A DNA stretch of 64,000 bases from the NCBI RefSeq assembly GCF_051014445.1, contig NC_135140.1, positions 14,873,501 through 14,937,500 on the forward strand. Direction: 5' to 3'. How positions within the stretch are numbered: position 1 is the first letter of the stretch; each line of letters begins with the position of its first letter. The notes beneath the pieces are model-generated. The model had not been told where the DNA came from. It saw only the letters and a program-made list of their open reading frames with translations, and did no database searches. A program made the translations under genes and the position numbers. Below are positions 50,376 to 62,000 of the stretch, piece by piece. The stretch is from Colletes latitarsis. Lineage: Eukaryota; Arthropoda; Insecta; Hymenoptera; Colletidae.

Positions 50376-51614
50376 ATGTCGGAACGTAAAGTTTTAAACG
50401 TGAGTAAATTTCTAGGAAATGGACCCATTATAATCGTATATCGATTACGTATTTGTCATTATTTGATAAACTATGATTTTAGAAATACTACCCGCCAGAT
50501 TTCGATCCGTCGAAAATCCCTCGTATGAAATTGGCCCGAAATAGACAATACACAGTACGTTTGATGGCTCCTTTCAACATGAGATGCAAAACTTGTGGGG
50601 AATACATTTACAAAGGAAAGAAATTCAATGCCCGCAAAGAGGATGTTGAAGGTGATGATTATTTAGGTATACGAATTTACAGGTTTTACATAAAGTGCAC
50701 CCGATGCCTCCAAGAAATAAGTTTCAAGACAGACCCTAAGAACACGGATTATGAGATCGAAGCAGGGGCTACTAGGAATTTCATGGCCCTGAAATTGGCC
50801 GAAGAGCAAGCACAGAGGGAAGAAGATGAAGAGAAAGAAGAGGAAGCCACCAATCCTATGAAACTGTTAGAAAAACGAACGTTGCAATCAAAACAGGAGT
50901 TAGAATTATTAGAATCATTAGAAGAGTTAAAAGACTTGAATCGCAGACAGCAAACTATCGATTATGATCAGATGTTAGAACAGTTTGACACTGTAGCTGC
51001 TAAACAGAGAACACAGAAAGAACAAGAGGAATATGACGAAGAATATATCAAGTCAATATTTGGCAAAAAACAGGCAACTACAACTATTGTTGAAGAAGAA
51101 ATTGTGGAACTGGATGAAGATGAAAGAATTGAACCGCTCAAGAAAATAATTAAAACAAGTGATAATAGTGAGGAAAGCGATAGTGTTTCAAGAACAGATA
51201 AAAAAAAAGTAAATACCTCCTTTCTTTCGATTGTTTCCTTTTAATGAAACTATAAAAGTAATAAAATGTCACTTTTTTTAGGTTAAAAATAATCGGTCTG
51301 CAAAAACACCTGATACATCATTATGGTCGGAAAGTGTAGGATCGTCGTCGAATAAAAAGAATTTATTGGGTATAGTTAAAAGAAAAACAAATTTAGGTGT
51401 AAAAGTGAACACAATTTCTACTCCTATTAGCGTAGAGGAGCAACAACCTCGAACTATAATAGAGAAAGAAAAAGATGCTTCTACCGAAGAGAAAAGTATT
51501 AAAAGTGCAAATGCAATCACATCTGAAAGTACAAATAATTCAGCAGGCAATAATCGCAATGCTCTGTCTTTGCTAGGAGCATATTCTGGCAGCAGTGATA
51601 ACGATAGTGATTAA
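50376..51614 (+). CDS. YJU2: Splicing factor YJU2 (CCDC94 homologue), three exons
   Basis: Exons are 50376-50399, 50483-51208 and 51282-51614, joined by GT-AG introns of 83 and 73 bp, both phase 0, giving 360 residues. The short first exon encodes MSERKVLN and joins KYYPPDFDPSKIPR, which matches the conserved YJU2/CWC16 start; this is why I begin upstream of the first long open frame. Two CxxC pairs (C43/C46 in RCKTC and C80/C83 in KCTRC) form the family's zinc-binding site, next to the conserved APFNMRCKTCGEY block. Residues from about 115 to 200 are acidic and helical, and the tail is Ser/Asp rich, ending SLLGAYSGSSDNDSD. In the known family, YJU2 enters the spliceosome around step 1 and helps dock the branch helix in the catalytic centre, so it acts in the nucleus. 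Length is slightly above the roughly 320 residues of the human protein. It converges on the coiled-coil gene at 52479-57047. Identification is firm; exon edges were read by eye. Confidence 0.96.
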
Positions 51615-51665
51615 CACAATGTTCAATATTGTATATACAATTAAATTTTATAAAATTTATTATAA

Positions 51666-51671
51666 AATAAA
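51666..51671 (+). terminator. Polyadenylation signal for YJU2
   Basis: A canonical AATAAA lies 52 bp after the YJU2 stop codon in very AT-rich sequence. Position and sequence fit an insect polyadenylation signal. The cleavage site itself cannot be seen. Confidence 0.65.
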
Positions 51672-51885
51672 ATGTATCTATAAACACAATACACAGATAT
51701 AAATAAGCGTAGTTCAATATACATGTAAATCAAACTGCATAAATGACTTTTAATTTTTTCGAAGTCGTAGATACGGAATTACCATTTAATTTGTATGCCT
51801 TTTTAAACACGACGAACAAACTGCTTTAACCGATGATGTTTGTCAATTGAATCGTACAGGTCTCATCATACCGCCCACCAAATAT

Positions 51886-52104
51886 TTAACAATTAATAAT
51901 ACGAAATAACCTCTTTGATCTAGGCTTCTGCAATTTAATTTCACGGAGACATTTGTGTTGACGACGATTAGAAAGTTCCTTACAGGATGCTGAAGCCTTT
52001 ACCCCTAAAACATAGAAAACATTATCGATCAGAGATGATGAAATTAGAAATCGGTCTGTTTCAAAGGCTAGGCACTCTGTAAGGAACTTCCATATCAACG
52101 ACAT
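51886..52104 (-). CDS. Candidate small basic protein or exon, unrecognised
   Basis: An ATG-started open frame of 72 codons lies between the two convergent genes. It begins MSLIWKFLTECLAFET and ends in a basic stretch, KPRSKRLFRIINC. I do not recognise it. Codons look ordinary rather than a skewed shadow, and no annotated gene overlaps it, although it falls where 3' untranslated sequence of either neighbour could reach. A good donor (GGG then gtaaag) lies inside it after about 34 codons. Below the stop, further open sequence follows in another frame (about 51740-51840, with FKKAYKLNG), so it may be part of a spliced or decayed gene. There is no TATA or initiator that I would trust upstream. 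It could equally be chance. Confidence 0.22.
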   Translation of the reverse strand: MSLIWKFLTECLAFETDRFLISSSLIDNVFYVLGVKASASCKELSNRRQHKCLREIKLQKPRSKRLFRIINC

Positions 52105-52379
52105 AGCATTGAAAACTGTAGCAGGGAGTACCTAGCCTATTAAATCAGACCATTTGCACTACACCTTCAAATTTATTGGTAAACATACATCACTACTTCA
52201 CATTAACACATTATAAACTATACGTTTGCAAATTATTTCTACGATAGTTTCGGAAATAGTTCGGCGAATTTACTTAAATATTACACCATGTTTTGTTTAC
52301 ATTGCACAGGTCTATTGTATTAACCTTCAAACAGTAATTCAAGATATTTGAGATTTTCTAACGAAGCAAGTCTAAGATG

Positions 52380-52385
52380 TTTATT
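52380..52385 (-). terminator. Polyadenylation signal for the coiled-coil gene
   Basis: TTTATT on the plus strand reads AATAAA on the minus strand, about 94 bp past the stop codon of the coiled-coil gene. A second AATAAA occurs near 52172. Either could serve, and the nearer one is preferred on distance. Confidence 0.5.
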
Positions 52386-52478
52386 ACTGCAACAACAAAG
52401 TCTTTGAGAATTACAGCAAGATGTCGTGCTTGCAGAGTATTAAAAGCATCTGAGTGAAATAAAAGATAAAACGTGTCT

Positions 52479-55400
52479 TTACAAATGATCGTTGGAAGAC
52501 GTAGGCCTAGTTCTCGACGATGGCCGTACGATATAATGAAAAGGATGACGACGATGACGATAACCCTTTCTCTGATAAGGACCTAACGACTCCCTGCTAC
52601 TGTCGTCCAGGTTATCAGACTGTTCGTGCAGATTGCACGACGTTCCAGTGTACTTTCTACTTTGAACGGTTGCTGGTGGGTCATAAACGTAGCTATCGTC
52701 ATGGAAGTTGTGCCTATCAGCTGTATGTCTTGTCATTTCCAGAGTGGACCTGCCCTTGAACCTGTCACGAAATGATTCACGCGAGGTATCGTCGGGATCG
52801 TTTCTGTCCGACCATTGTCCGTCTTTTTCTATGGGCACAGCTTCTTGGCGACAAAACTCACAAATGTAAGGTTGCTCCTCGTCGGAAGAAGTCTGTCTCT
52901 CGTAATCGTGCAACGACCGATTGTTAGTTTGCGAGGCGATGGAACTAAGCAAAACATCTGACCTTCGAACGACCAAATCGTATTGGTTCTTGCGCGAGAA
53001 ATAAGGCGAATTGGAAGATTGCTGCAACGGAGGTTGATCGTGATCGCTAGAGTAATTCTCCGATGATCTATCCCGATCGCTGTACGCGTGAACTTTTGAA
53101 GGAAACGAGGACCTGTCCCTAACATACCGCTGTTCTCTGTTCCTTTGCAGGGCGAGCTCTAGTTGGGCGATGCGATCCTCCATACGTGTCCGCTGAGCTT
53201 GGGCACGATCCTGCTGGTTCTCCATCAGCTTCACCATCTTCTCCAAATGCATTATCTGCACCTGCTTGCTCTCCAGAGTCGAATACAGCTCCTGAATTGC
53301 CTCTGTCTTCGCAGTTATCTGCTTATCAACGCGATGATTATGAACGTTTCTCGATTCTTCCACAAACACACCGAGCCTTCTATGAACCAGGTAACTTTTT
53401 ATAATTAATTTCCTCATAATCTCAAACACATTTTTTGTAGCGTTGAATCGATTTAACTAATCGGCAGATCCTACGAGACCCAGCGTGTTTATGTAGCGAA
53501 AGATTAAGATTCGTATTAGTAGAGGACGTAAGACCCAATAGTGAACCACTGTAAATAGTTTGTTTAGATACCTGCTCGATGTACTCGTTGTTTTCGTCGC
53601 TGTTCGACAAGTCTGCGTTCTCTTGTTGAACGTTGCCCTTCAAAGTGTTAAGTAACTCGTCCCTGGCTTTCAAAAACTCCGTCTGATTCCGTATCACGCG
53701 ATCGCGTTGCTCCACTTCCAAATGCTTCTGGGTCAGTTCAGTTTTCAGTTCCTCGTTCTGACGAGTCACTTCCGCCAAATTGTTACGAAGATCAGAAATG
53801 CATTGCTGAAGCTCGATCGCGTGGGCGCTTAGCCCAGCTATGCCACCTTCCTTGGACTGCGAATGAAGCCGTCTTCGAATTTCTATCAACTGAGCCTCCA
53901 AGATCCCATTGTTTTCTTGGCTGTAAATCGTTCAGTAAAACCATGAGAACCTATTTATTATTTTTGTTAAATGTTTTCGACCAACCACTCGTGGCCATTT
54001 TCAAAATTATTCATCATCGAAACTATAACAAACTTACGCGTTTTTTGCGATCCTCTGTAACTCCGAATACTTCATGATCAGTTTCTGATAATCGTTGGTC
54101 GTGGTTGCCAGATTAGCGACCAGTTTCTCTTTCGAGTCATCTTCCTTGGAGAGGCTCTAAGCCATGCGAAGAGAAAGGAAATGATCAGAAATTATCGCGT
54201 ATCCTATACTGGAATAGAATAACATCTAACGAACGAAATAATCGAAATGAGCAGTTGCTAGGACTTAGACGAAGACATGTTCCGAAGATAGTGCAAACTA
54301 ACGGCCGCTCGATGCACCACTGCCACGATCTGCTCTTTCTCTTGCTCCAGCTGCAGCAACATATCCTTTTGCATCTTCAATTTTTCCCTGGCCTCTTGGA
54401 GCTCGTTGAACAAGCAAACTTCGTTCTCCGAATGATGTCCCTCTAATAACCAATGATCATATAAAATTGATAGTCATCACAAAGGTTTACTATGTTTCGT
54501 ACCCGTGATGATAATGTCTTTATTCTTCTCCGAGAGTTCGTATAATTGATTACTCTTTTCTTTCAGCTCTTTATATCGTTCCTCCAGTTCTCTGTACGCT
54601 TCCTCAACTTCTTGCCTATTTAAAATAGAACACATACAGACACAGCTATTATAACATTTACAGAAAATTTATATCGCCAATATTATCCTCCTAGTTATCG
54701 TGTCTTGCAAAAAGGAAGATAATTTTCTCACCTTCTTTCCTTTTCCTTGCCTACTTCAGCCGTGACGGCGTCCAGCTTCTCCGACAGCTCTTTGACATTG
54801 TTCATCGTCTCGTTCTCTTTGTGGCTTATCTTCTCCTTCAGTTCCACCAGACTAAAGCAGACCAGGTCAAAAGGAAGGATAAAAATAGGCCTTACGATTA
54901 TAGATTTTCGAATAGCAGAAAGCTACAATGACAAATTTAAAAAATTCACTTTTCTATTCATTACGGACATCTATATTTATCCGGGGCAAAATAGTTTCAG
55001 TTATCCGAATAACAGTGTACTCGCTAAAAATAGAAAAATCAACCGTGTTTCGTAGCTGTCCCGTTGTTTCTCGACCTTAGCGATCAGGACCTCGCTGCTC
55101 TTCAAGGTCTTCTGCAACTCCTTCATTCTGAGCTCCGTCGTCTGCTCTTTCTGCCTCATCTGGTTCTCCATGTTTTTTAGATTAGACTGCAACATCTGTA
55201 TCTTTCCTTCGTTGTTGGCCACGTGCGCCTCCAAATCGCGTATCTTCGCACGCGCCCCTTTCAACTGAGCTTCCGCCTGTCTCAAACGTTCCTTGCTCTG
55301 GTTGCTCCTCTCCCGTTCCGTTTGCAGCTCATCCAGGGTGGTATTCAATTGCGATTGTAGCTCCCTTTGACCCTCCGCGCCTTTCGATTCCTTCACCTTC

Positions 55401-57047
55401 GTTCCGTGACTCTCGAACTTCTCCATCATGCTTCGAGCATTTTTCAGTATGTCCTCCACCGTCTTCGTTTCTAACGCTTTTATGTCATCCAGACACGCCT
55501 ACGAAAATCTTATTGCTTGATGGTGCACGAAATAAATAAATATCCCCATCGTTACCTGCAGACTTTCGTAATCCTTTCGATGAACGTCTAACTGCGCGGA
55601 CACCTTCACCGTCGAGTCGTCTTCTTCGTTCTCATCGTCGCTAGTCTTCAGCTGCGAACCTACGAAAGTCACGAACTCCGATTGTTTGTTCAGTAGCTCC
55701 CTGCAGAGATTCTGCGATTTCCTTGGGATCTCCTGCAGCTGATGTTTCATTGTGTCCATAAACTCGCTGGTGATGGCCAATTTTTCGGCAGAGCTCTCTG
55801 TCTGCTCGTCCTCGGCGACTTGTTCGATCGGAGGGGGCAGTTTCGGCGATCCAACTTCGACTTTAAGATCTTCCATTTTCCCGGGATCCTTCGCGCCGCT
55901 GGCGATCACTTTCTCGCGAAGCTGGACCATGTCGTTGTACAAATCTTGCGCAATTTTCTGCACGAAAGTTACCTAAAGTTAGCTGAACGAAAGTGGATGT
56001 TTTTCACAATGGATCTCCAGATAATTACCTGTTTATCCATCAAGTCCTTTTTTAGAGTTTGGTATCGTTTCTTTTTTAACGAGTATTGATTTTCGAGCCT
56101 CATCGCGGATCCAGCGAGCGCCGAGGATAATGGCCTTTTGTACGAACTGGGGCTAACCGATGATTTTGTGGACGAACGTCGAGCGGAAGTGCTCCGCGAT
56201 TTGTTACCACCGGAAGCATCTTCCGTGGCGTTATTCGCAGAATCCCCCTAAAATTGCATTTTCAATTTTAACAATGAACTTCAACTTTTGAGGGACTCGT
56301 TTGATATTGTAAGTTCCACCTAAAGTAATACGTTGTACTCGAGTATAAAATTATTTATATACAATAGAATCCAAAACAAACATGAGTCGCACTGCGTGCT
56401 GATTCAGTCGTCGGCGTTCTGTTCCTCTGAGTTGTTAAAGCAGGCCTGTTCCCACGATTTGGCATTGCACCTTTCTCTGCAGTGCTCTCAGGCTTCGAGT
56501 TCTCTGTATTTTTAAACGAATACAGAAAAATATAACATTGCGTTCGAAATAATGCAATCGAGTATAGTAAACAGTGCAGTCTTAAATCACTCCCGATCTC
56601 TTGACTCTGTTTACCCCTCTCTCCCAAACATAGATTTTTTCAAATCACAATTACTGTTTTAAAATACTATTAAATTTAATTTAAGCCAGCTGTATTTTCT
56701 CGCGATAAAAATTGTCTGGAAAACTACAGATTAAGAATAAAAATTGCGTTGAGCTTTGCATGTAATTAAGTAGAAATTGTTCGACTATTAACTATTTTGA
56801 TTCCCAATTATGAAAGAAACGAAACTTACAGCGCTAACCAAAATTTGGTGACACGGGCACAACCGAAAAATTTTGTCGACAAACCTATTCGTGTCGCCGA
56901 AAGTATTATGCACTTTTTCGATAATGGTTTGGGGAGGGAGGGGTAAATATGCGAAAAAATCAACGACGTTGAAATGAAAGAAATATAGTACGGAATGACG
57001 ATCCGTGTCCAATAACCTGACGGATGCGCTGCTGTCGGCTGGCTCAT
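52479..57047 (-). CDS. Large coiled-coil protein, 11 exons, family not identified
   Basis: Exons in transcript order are 57047-57017, 56503-56382, 56247-56029, 55957-55556, 55498-55044, 54851-54732, 54615-54503, 54442-54303, 54156-54038, 53920-53572 and 53318-52479. All join in phase by GT-AG introns, giving 969 residues. The start MSQPTAAHPS was chosen because its phase-1 donor (G) completes GAG with the AG of exon 2. Residues 1-100 are polar and Ser/Thr rich with basic stretches (KSRSTSARRSSTKSS). From about residue 105 to 755 the protein is heptad-rich coiled coil, broken by an acidic linker (DDENEEDD, near residue 230). The tail, about 755-969, is Ser/Arg/Asp rich and disordered, with a lone CxxC (C843/C846 in ICEFC). 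There is no motor, SMC ATPase, transmembrane segment or signal peptide. By inference it is a cytoskeletal, centrosomal or Golgi-tether scaffold. Less certain are the exon 4 acceptor (an alternative at 55972 adds VTFVQ) and the last-exon acceptor, which lacks a clear pyrimidine tract. Confidence 0.9.
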
Positions 57048-58944
57048 TATGGTCAAAAATAAATTCGGCGGCACGATGAACGGATGACCGGGTTACGATG
57101 TCTGCGGCACGTGGACGAATTTGCGGTGCTGTTATTGGAAAAACGGCCGAAATTCGAGTTCATGTTCCCACTGGTCGGGACAGCAAAGATCGCATGATCG
57201 TCGATTTGGACGGACAGTCGACGACTTCGCAGCGTTGATGGTAAACACGTTCGCGATCACGCGAAGAGGGGAAAAAGTTTGATATTTCACTTACGAACGA
57301 GAGGATACGCGTGTTAAATCGTCGTACGGCATACTCGATGCACGACGAATTACATCGGTATAGTTCGGTTTTATTTGCGAGATTTTTCGTCGAAAACACG
57401 ATGATTTACCCGGTACGCGTCAAAAGGGAGAGAAAAAAAATGACAAACCCTGTTGTAGCAAGCAACTGTTATTGCGCTGCAGCTAGGGATGAACAAAATG
57501 TGTCTCCGAAAGTATTCGAATGACGAATACTATATTAAAGTGGTTCTTAATGGTATTCGTTTTATAAAAAAATATATGGAACCTCTTGATACGCGAGTGA
57601 AGTCGATAGACTCTTTTAATAAATCGACATTTAAAATTATTAGTTAAATCTTTCTTCAATCCACTAATTTTATCCTTCGATTTATTTCATAAGATGCCAC
57701 TGTCAGGAACACGTATAACGTAACGCTGAAGTATGCTAATAGAGAGAAATGTAGGAGAAATCCTGCAGTCGTTCGTGCAGTATAGTTCTTCTACCTCATA
57801 GCCTGAGCTTCATTACGCGCACGCCACAGCGGAAGGGTTAAATCCGTGACTCTAGCTCTATGTAAATTCGGTTGGAAGGAGGTGAGGAAGGAGTCAAAGT
57901 CTGATCTATTGCAGTATGAATTTCGTAATTTACATATCCCGGTTTCATGGACCGTGAAGTCAAATTTAGAAGTTCATAATCCGAATAAACAATAGGGAGA
58001 GCGTGTGTCAGAAAGCTAATAAGATTAAATTATTCCACGAGAACGGAAAACAATGCACAAACGAAACTGCTTTCAACCATAAAATTTAATAAAATATCAA
58101 ATTAAAAATTTAAAAACTTTCCAAAATGTTATTGGTGATTGGTCTACAAGTACACGTCATTGTTAATTTTCCATGTTCTCAGAACGTAGCTAAGTATCTG
58201 TACGAAATAAAATAAATTCCAGGGAAACGCAGGCGCCATGACAATTGCCAAAAATTGCCCGTACAGACGTATCGCAATTAAAATAGATGGAACAATTTAG
58301 TCGGGAATAAGGTCGATCTAATTAATGGCCATAACTTTTTTTAAAAGACCTTCTAGAAATATCGTGAATCATCTCGTACTTTCTATTCTGAAACACTTGT
58401 CAATGGCCGTCTGTGACAATAGAGAGAATCCTGCCGTTTGAACGAAACGATTATTAAATTACTCCAAAAATTGCAATTTATATAATGGGTACTAATAACA
58501 TAATCATTTTTATTGTTTGTGACATTAATTAAATTTTGTTAAATATGTTATTTAAATTTATTACTTATTATTTATCGTTTATTTTAATAGATAATGATTC
58601 TGTGAGTACGCCATACATACCATTTGGAAAATTTATTAGTCCATTAAACGAATGAAAACGAATATTTAATTATGAAATATGCTCTACCGAAACTTTTATT
58701 ACTTCGTCAAATTTTGTTCGATTCGAATTATACAGTAGAACATTTTAGAAATTCCAGTCTTTTGGAAAACATCGATCTTTTGAAGGTATTTTAGCAGTAT
58801 TCCCTCTTAAAACATTTTAAAAATGAATTTTATACAAGATGAAACGAACCGTGTCTGAACCTTACGGAAGAATCTCCTTCGATCGACGCGCACGCGGTCC
58901 ACGCAAGTAACGGGTTGTTATTAGCAGACCTCGAGAGGCGCAGT
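57048..58944. other. Intergenic region between divergent genes
   Basis: The part next to 57047 (57050-57400) is less AT-rich and should hold the promoter of the coiled-coil gene. From 57530 to 58850 it is AT-rich with nothing recognised. The plus-strand promoter begins at 58945. Confidence 0.5.
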
Positions 58945-58979
58945 CAGTTGCCCGGAGACTCGCGTACGCGACGGATCTC
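58945..58979 (+). promoter_or_regulatory. Initiator plus DPE core promoter, TATA-less
   Basis: TCAGTT at 58945-58950 matches the arthropod initiator (TCAKTY), placing +1 at the A of 58947. GGATCT at 58974-58979 lies exactly at +28 to +33 and fits the downstream promoter element RGWYVT at all six positions. No TATA box is seen 30 bp upstream. The segment sits in a locally GC-rich island inside AT-rich flanks. The fixed initiator-DPE spacing is what makes this more than a chance motif pair. It drives rightward transcription, divergent from the coiled-coil gene. Confidence 0.6.
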
Positions 58980-59099
58980 TTCGGATGAATGTTTCAATCG
59001 TGGTTCAAACACGTGACATGAAGCACGAAAACCAATCGTTTTAACTGTAGTACACGTGTCCTGAACATCGGTGTGCATTTCAATCTAATCGTCGCAATG
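58947..59099 (+). CDS. First exon of an unidentified plus-strand gene (partial)
   Basis: From the predicted start site at 58947 the exon runs to ATG (59097-59099), directly followed by GTGAGC, a strong 5' splice site. One reading is a 5' untranslated exon carrying only the initiator Met at its end. The same frame, however, is open from an upstream ATG at 58986 (MNVSIVVQTRDM) through the last codon, so the exon may encode up to 38 residues with a phase-0 donor. A further in-frame ATG lies at 59019. I could not find the matching downstream exon before 64000, so the product is unknown. A long first intron beyond the window edge would explain that. Confidence 0.42.
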
Positions 59100-62000
59100 G
59101 TGAGCATTTCCTTTTTCGTACCGTTTTAAAAATAAAATCGTATACTATTTCGTTCTATATTTGAATACTAAGAAAGGGGAATCGTGGAGTTTACTTTTAG
59201 GAAAAATTCAAAGCTTCCCAAATATTATAATTCTATAAAATAGATTGAGAGTATCATGTCTGTGTAGATAAATTCGTTATTTATTGACCTAATGTAGCAA
59301 GTTCATTACGCTATAATGGTACCTTAATTAATTATTGTGTACTCTGAAATTACATTTATGGTTTCGGTAATGATGCTGAACGGAAGATATGAGATATTAA
59401 GGAAAGCATTGAATTATTAATAATCTCCTAATATGATGAAATAAAATATTGCTATTTTATTACATTCATACATTCTAAAACAACACTTATACAAACAATT
59501 ATATAATTAAATAACTGCCTGGTAGAAATAAAAATTTTGATAAAAATTGAGCGTAACACGTTTCAGTAAAATTTCGTCGACGAGATTTAAATCCCATAAT
59601 ACTGCATAAATATACCGTTTTCAATTAACAGAATGCTCGAATGTCTCTGTCAATTCAGATCTCTTATTTGGAGACTTTGCCTTTTCGAAACTAATTTTCC
59701 AATCAAAAATTAATCCGCCTATTTAAATAAATAATAATCCAAAACCGATAAATTCCATGAATATGTGGAGCAAGGTAAATATTCGCGGATAAATGCGTGC
59801 ATATTTTGCAGAATATTGTTTTTAATTTGACGTAATGCGTTTTCAGAGTAAGTGATGACAATACGTCAGTCACACAGCTATTTAATAATTTTAATTTCCT
59901 GTGATACGTGACTGACAGTAATTTATAAAACAGCGTATAATTCTTTAAATGAAATAATGATTCAAATTTCACTGTTAACATTAAAGAGGATTTGTACATT
60001 AACTTTATTTCATTTAGTAAAGGGTTTTATTTTTGATCAGCATTAATATTGGCCAATGTTAATGAGTATGAAAATATGTTATCTAGAAATGATTAGTTTT
60101 GCCATGAAAGGTCACGAGCGCAGCAAGGATGCAGACTGACAATGACCCCTGAAATGACACCTCGTGTTCTAACATTTGTTGATACGCCGTACCAGCGATA
60201 AATATCGATCACTCGAACTTTCTGCGACACGCGTTTAGATTGAGAAATAAGAAATAACAAGTGGTAATAGGAAGGAACTAAAGCAGACACAATTTCAATA
60301 AAAAATGAGAAATTCTTAATTGAGTTCCTGCCTTAAAAGAAGTCGATATCTAATTAAAATTCTATAAAAATGTAGAAAGTTTAATAAACCGGTAAAATAG
60401 ACTAAAATTTGACATTTAATGCATTTCCCCAGTGTTTTAAAAGGGAACCCTTTTCCTTCCATCCTTTGATTACGTTCATCAATCACTTTAGCGGAAAACC
60501 ATCTTCTTATAATTTTTCCTGAATCTCTTCTCAGAAAGTTATGTATAATAAGATAAGATATCTCCTTCAATTTACATATGTTTGCATCTTATGTTTTAAA
60601 AATGTCCAATGTCCATTGATAAGAAATACTACTCTTCGCTATTGAAAATACTATTGAATTTATTTTACTGGCGTATTCCGCGAATCTATTTCGTTGCGTG
60701 CACTAACTTGAAAATACACAGAGTTAACGCTAACGTTGACCGGTTTTCAATCTGCCCGAGGTAAATGAGAATCGAAGCTTTTAAAATGAAACAAAAGCCA
60801 ACGTACCTGGCTGTCTAAATAGATTTCCATTCAAACGCTCGCGAAGATATTTCTAGAAAAATTGCTACTATTCTGGGGAGGGGGCTTAAAGCCTTTCACA
60901 CCCACAACTTATTGACATTCGAATGATGTATTGACATTCCTTGCAATCTGTCGCTGGTACTTTCCCTCGGTTCGACGCAATTTTCGAGAGCCTCTTTCCT
61001 TCCTATTCTCTTCTCTATTTTTTATTCCACTTCATCCGTCCGCCGACATCCTTTCTTCGTTCACTGTCACATAATGGAAGTTATTAATTTCTTACGACCT
61101 CACTTACACGAACAAACAAAATGTACAATAAGTTGTTGTCTCTTCTAAAGAAAATATTATATCTTATACTTTATAGGATAACCTGACGTTACATTTTTAT
61201 AATTAAACGTACAGTTTAAGATTATTAATTTGATATTAATATATTAATAATCATAGCCAATATTTCCAAGTGTAAAAATCCTATATGAATGCAGATCTGG
61301 TTTTAAAATTACTATACATTATTACATTACCTTATACACGTCCATGGACTATACGAACATATTTTGTGGGTTTTAGTCCACGCAATATCACCTAATCCGC
61401 GTCCAATGAACATTCCAAGTCACCCAAATATTCCATTATCAAGCAATTTCGCTCAACTTGCCTGATCGAACATTAGTGTGACCGAATAATAAGCTGCCCA
61501 ATCATAAATCCTTCGTGCTTGAATATATAGGGGTCTAAGAAGCTGCTCACAGGGCAAAGGTAGTCGACTCGAATTGGCATTGTGCCATTTTCGTTGCATC
61601 CGACCTCAAAGCACCGACGGGAATTCAAACAATACCTCACTATAACTCACGACCATGATTTTCCTCTGCAACGTGTCATTATCACCGAGTTTGTTGTTCC
61701 CAAATTCTATCGGCGTTCCATTTAGATCCCATTCTCGCGAGCTATTGTTTGCCTTTCAGCTAAACGCATTGCCTTCGTATCGCATTTGACGCGATGAGAG
61801 GTATATCATCCACTTGTTTATAACGAGAGGAATAAATTTATTAAAACGAATCAGTGAATCCTTAGTGGACTCGAGCAATTTATCATGCTATTTGTTGTGT
61901 CATTTTCATTACAATATTAATCATTCAAAAAATCGTTCTACTTTGATCAGTTGTAGCTTTTTAAAGACCCAACATACGACAATCAGTTCCTCGAGAATAT

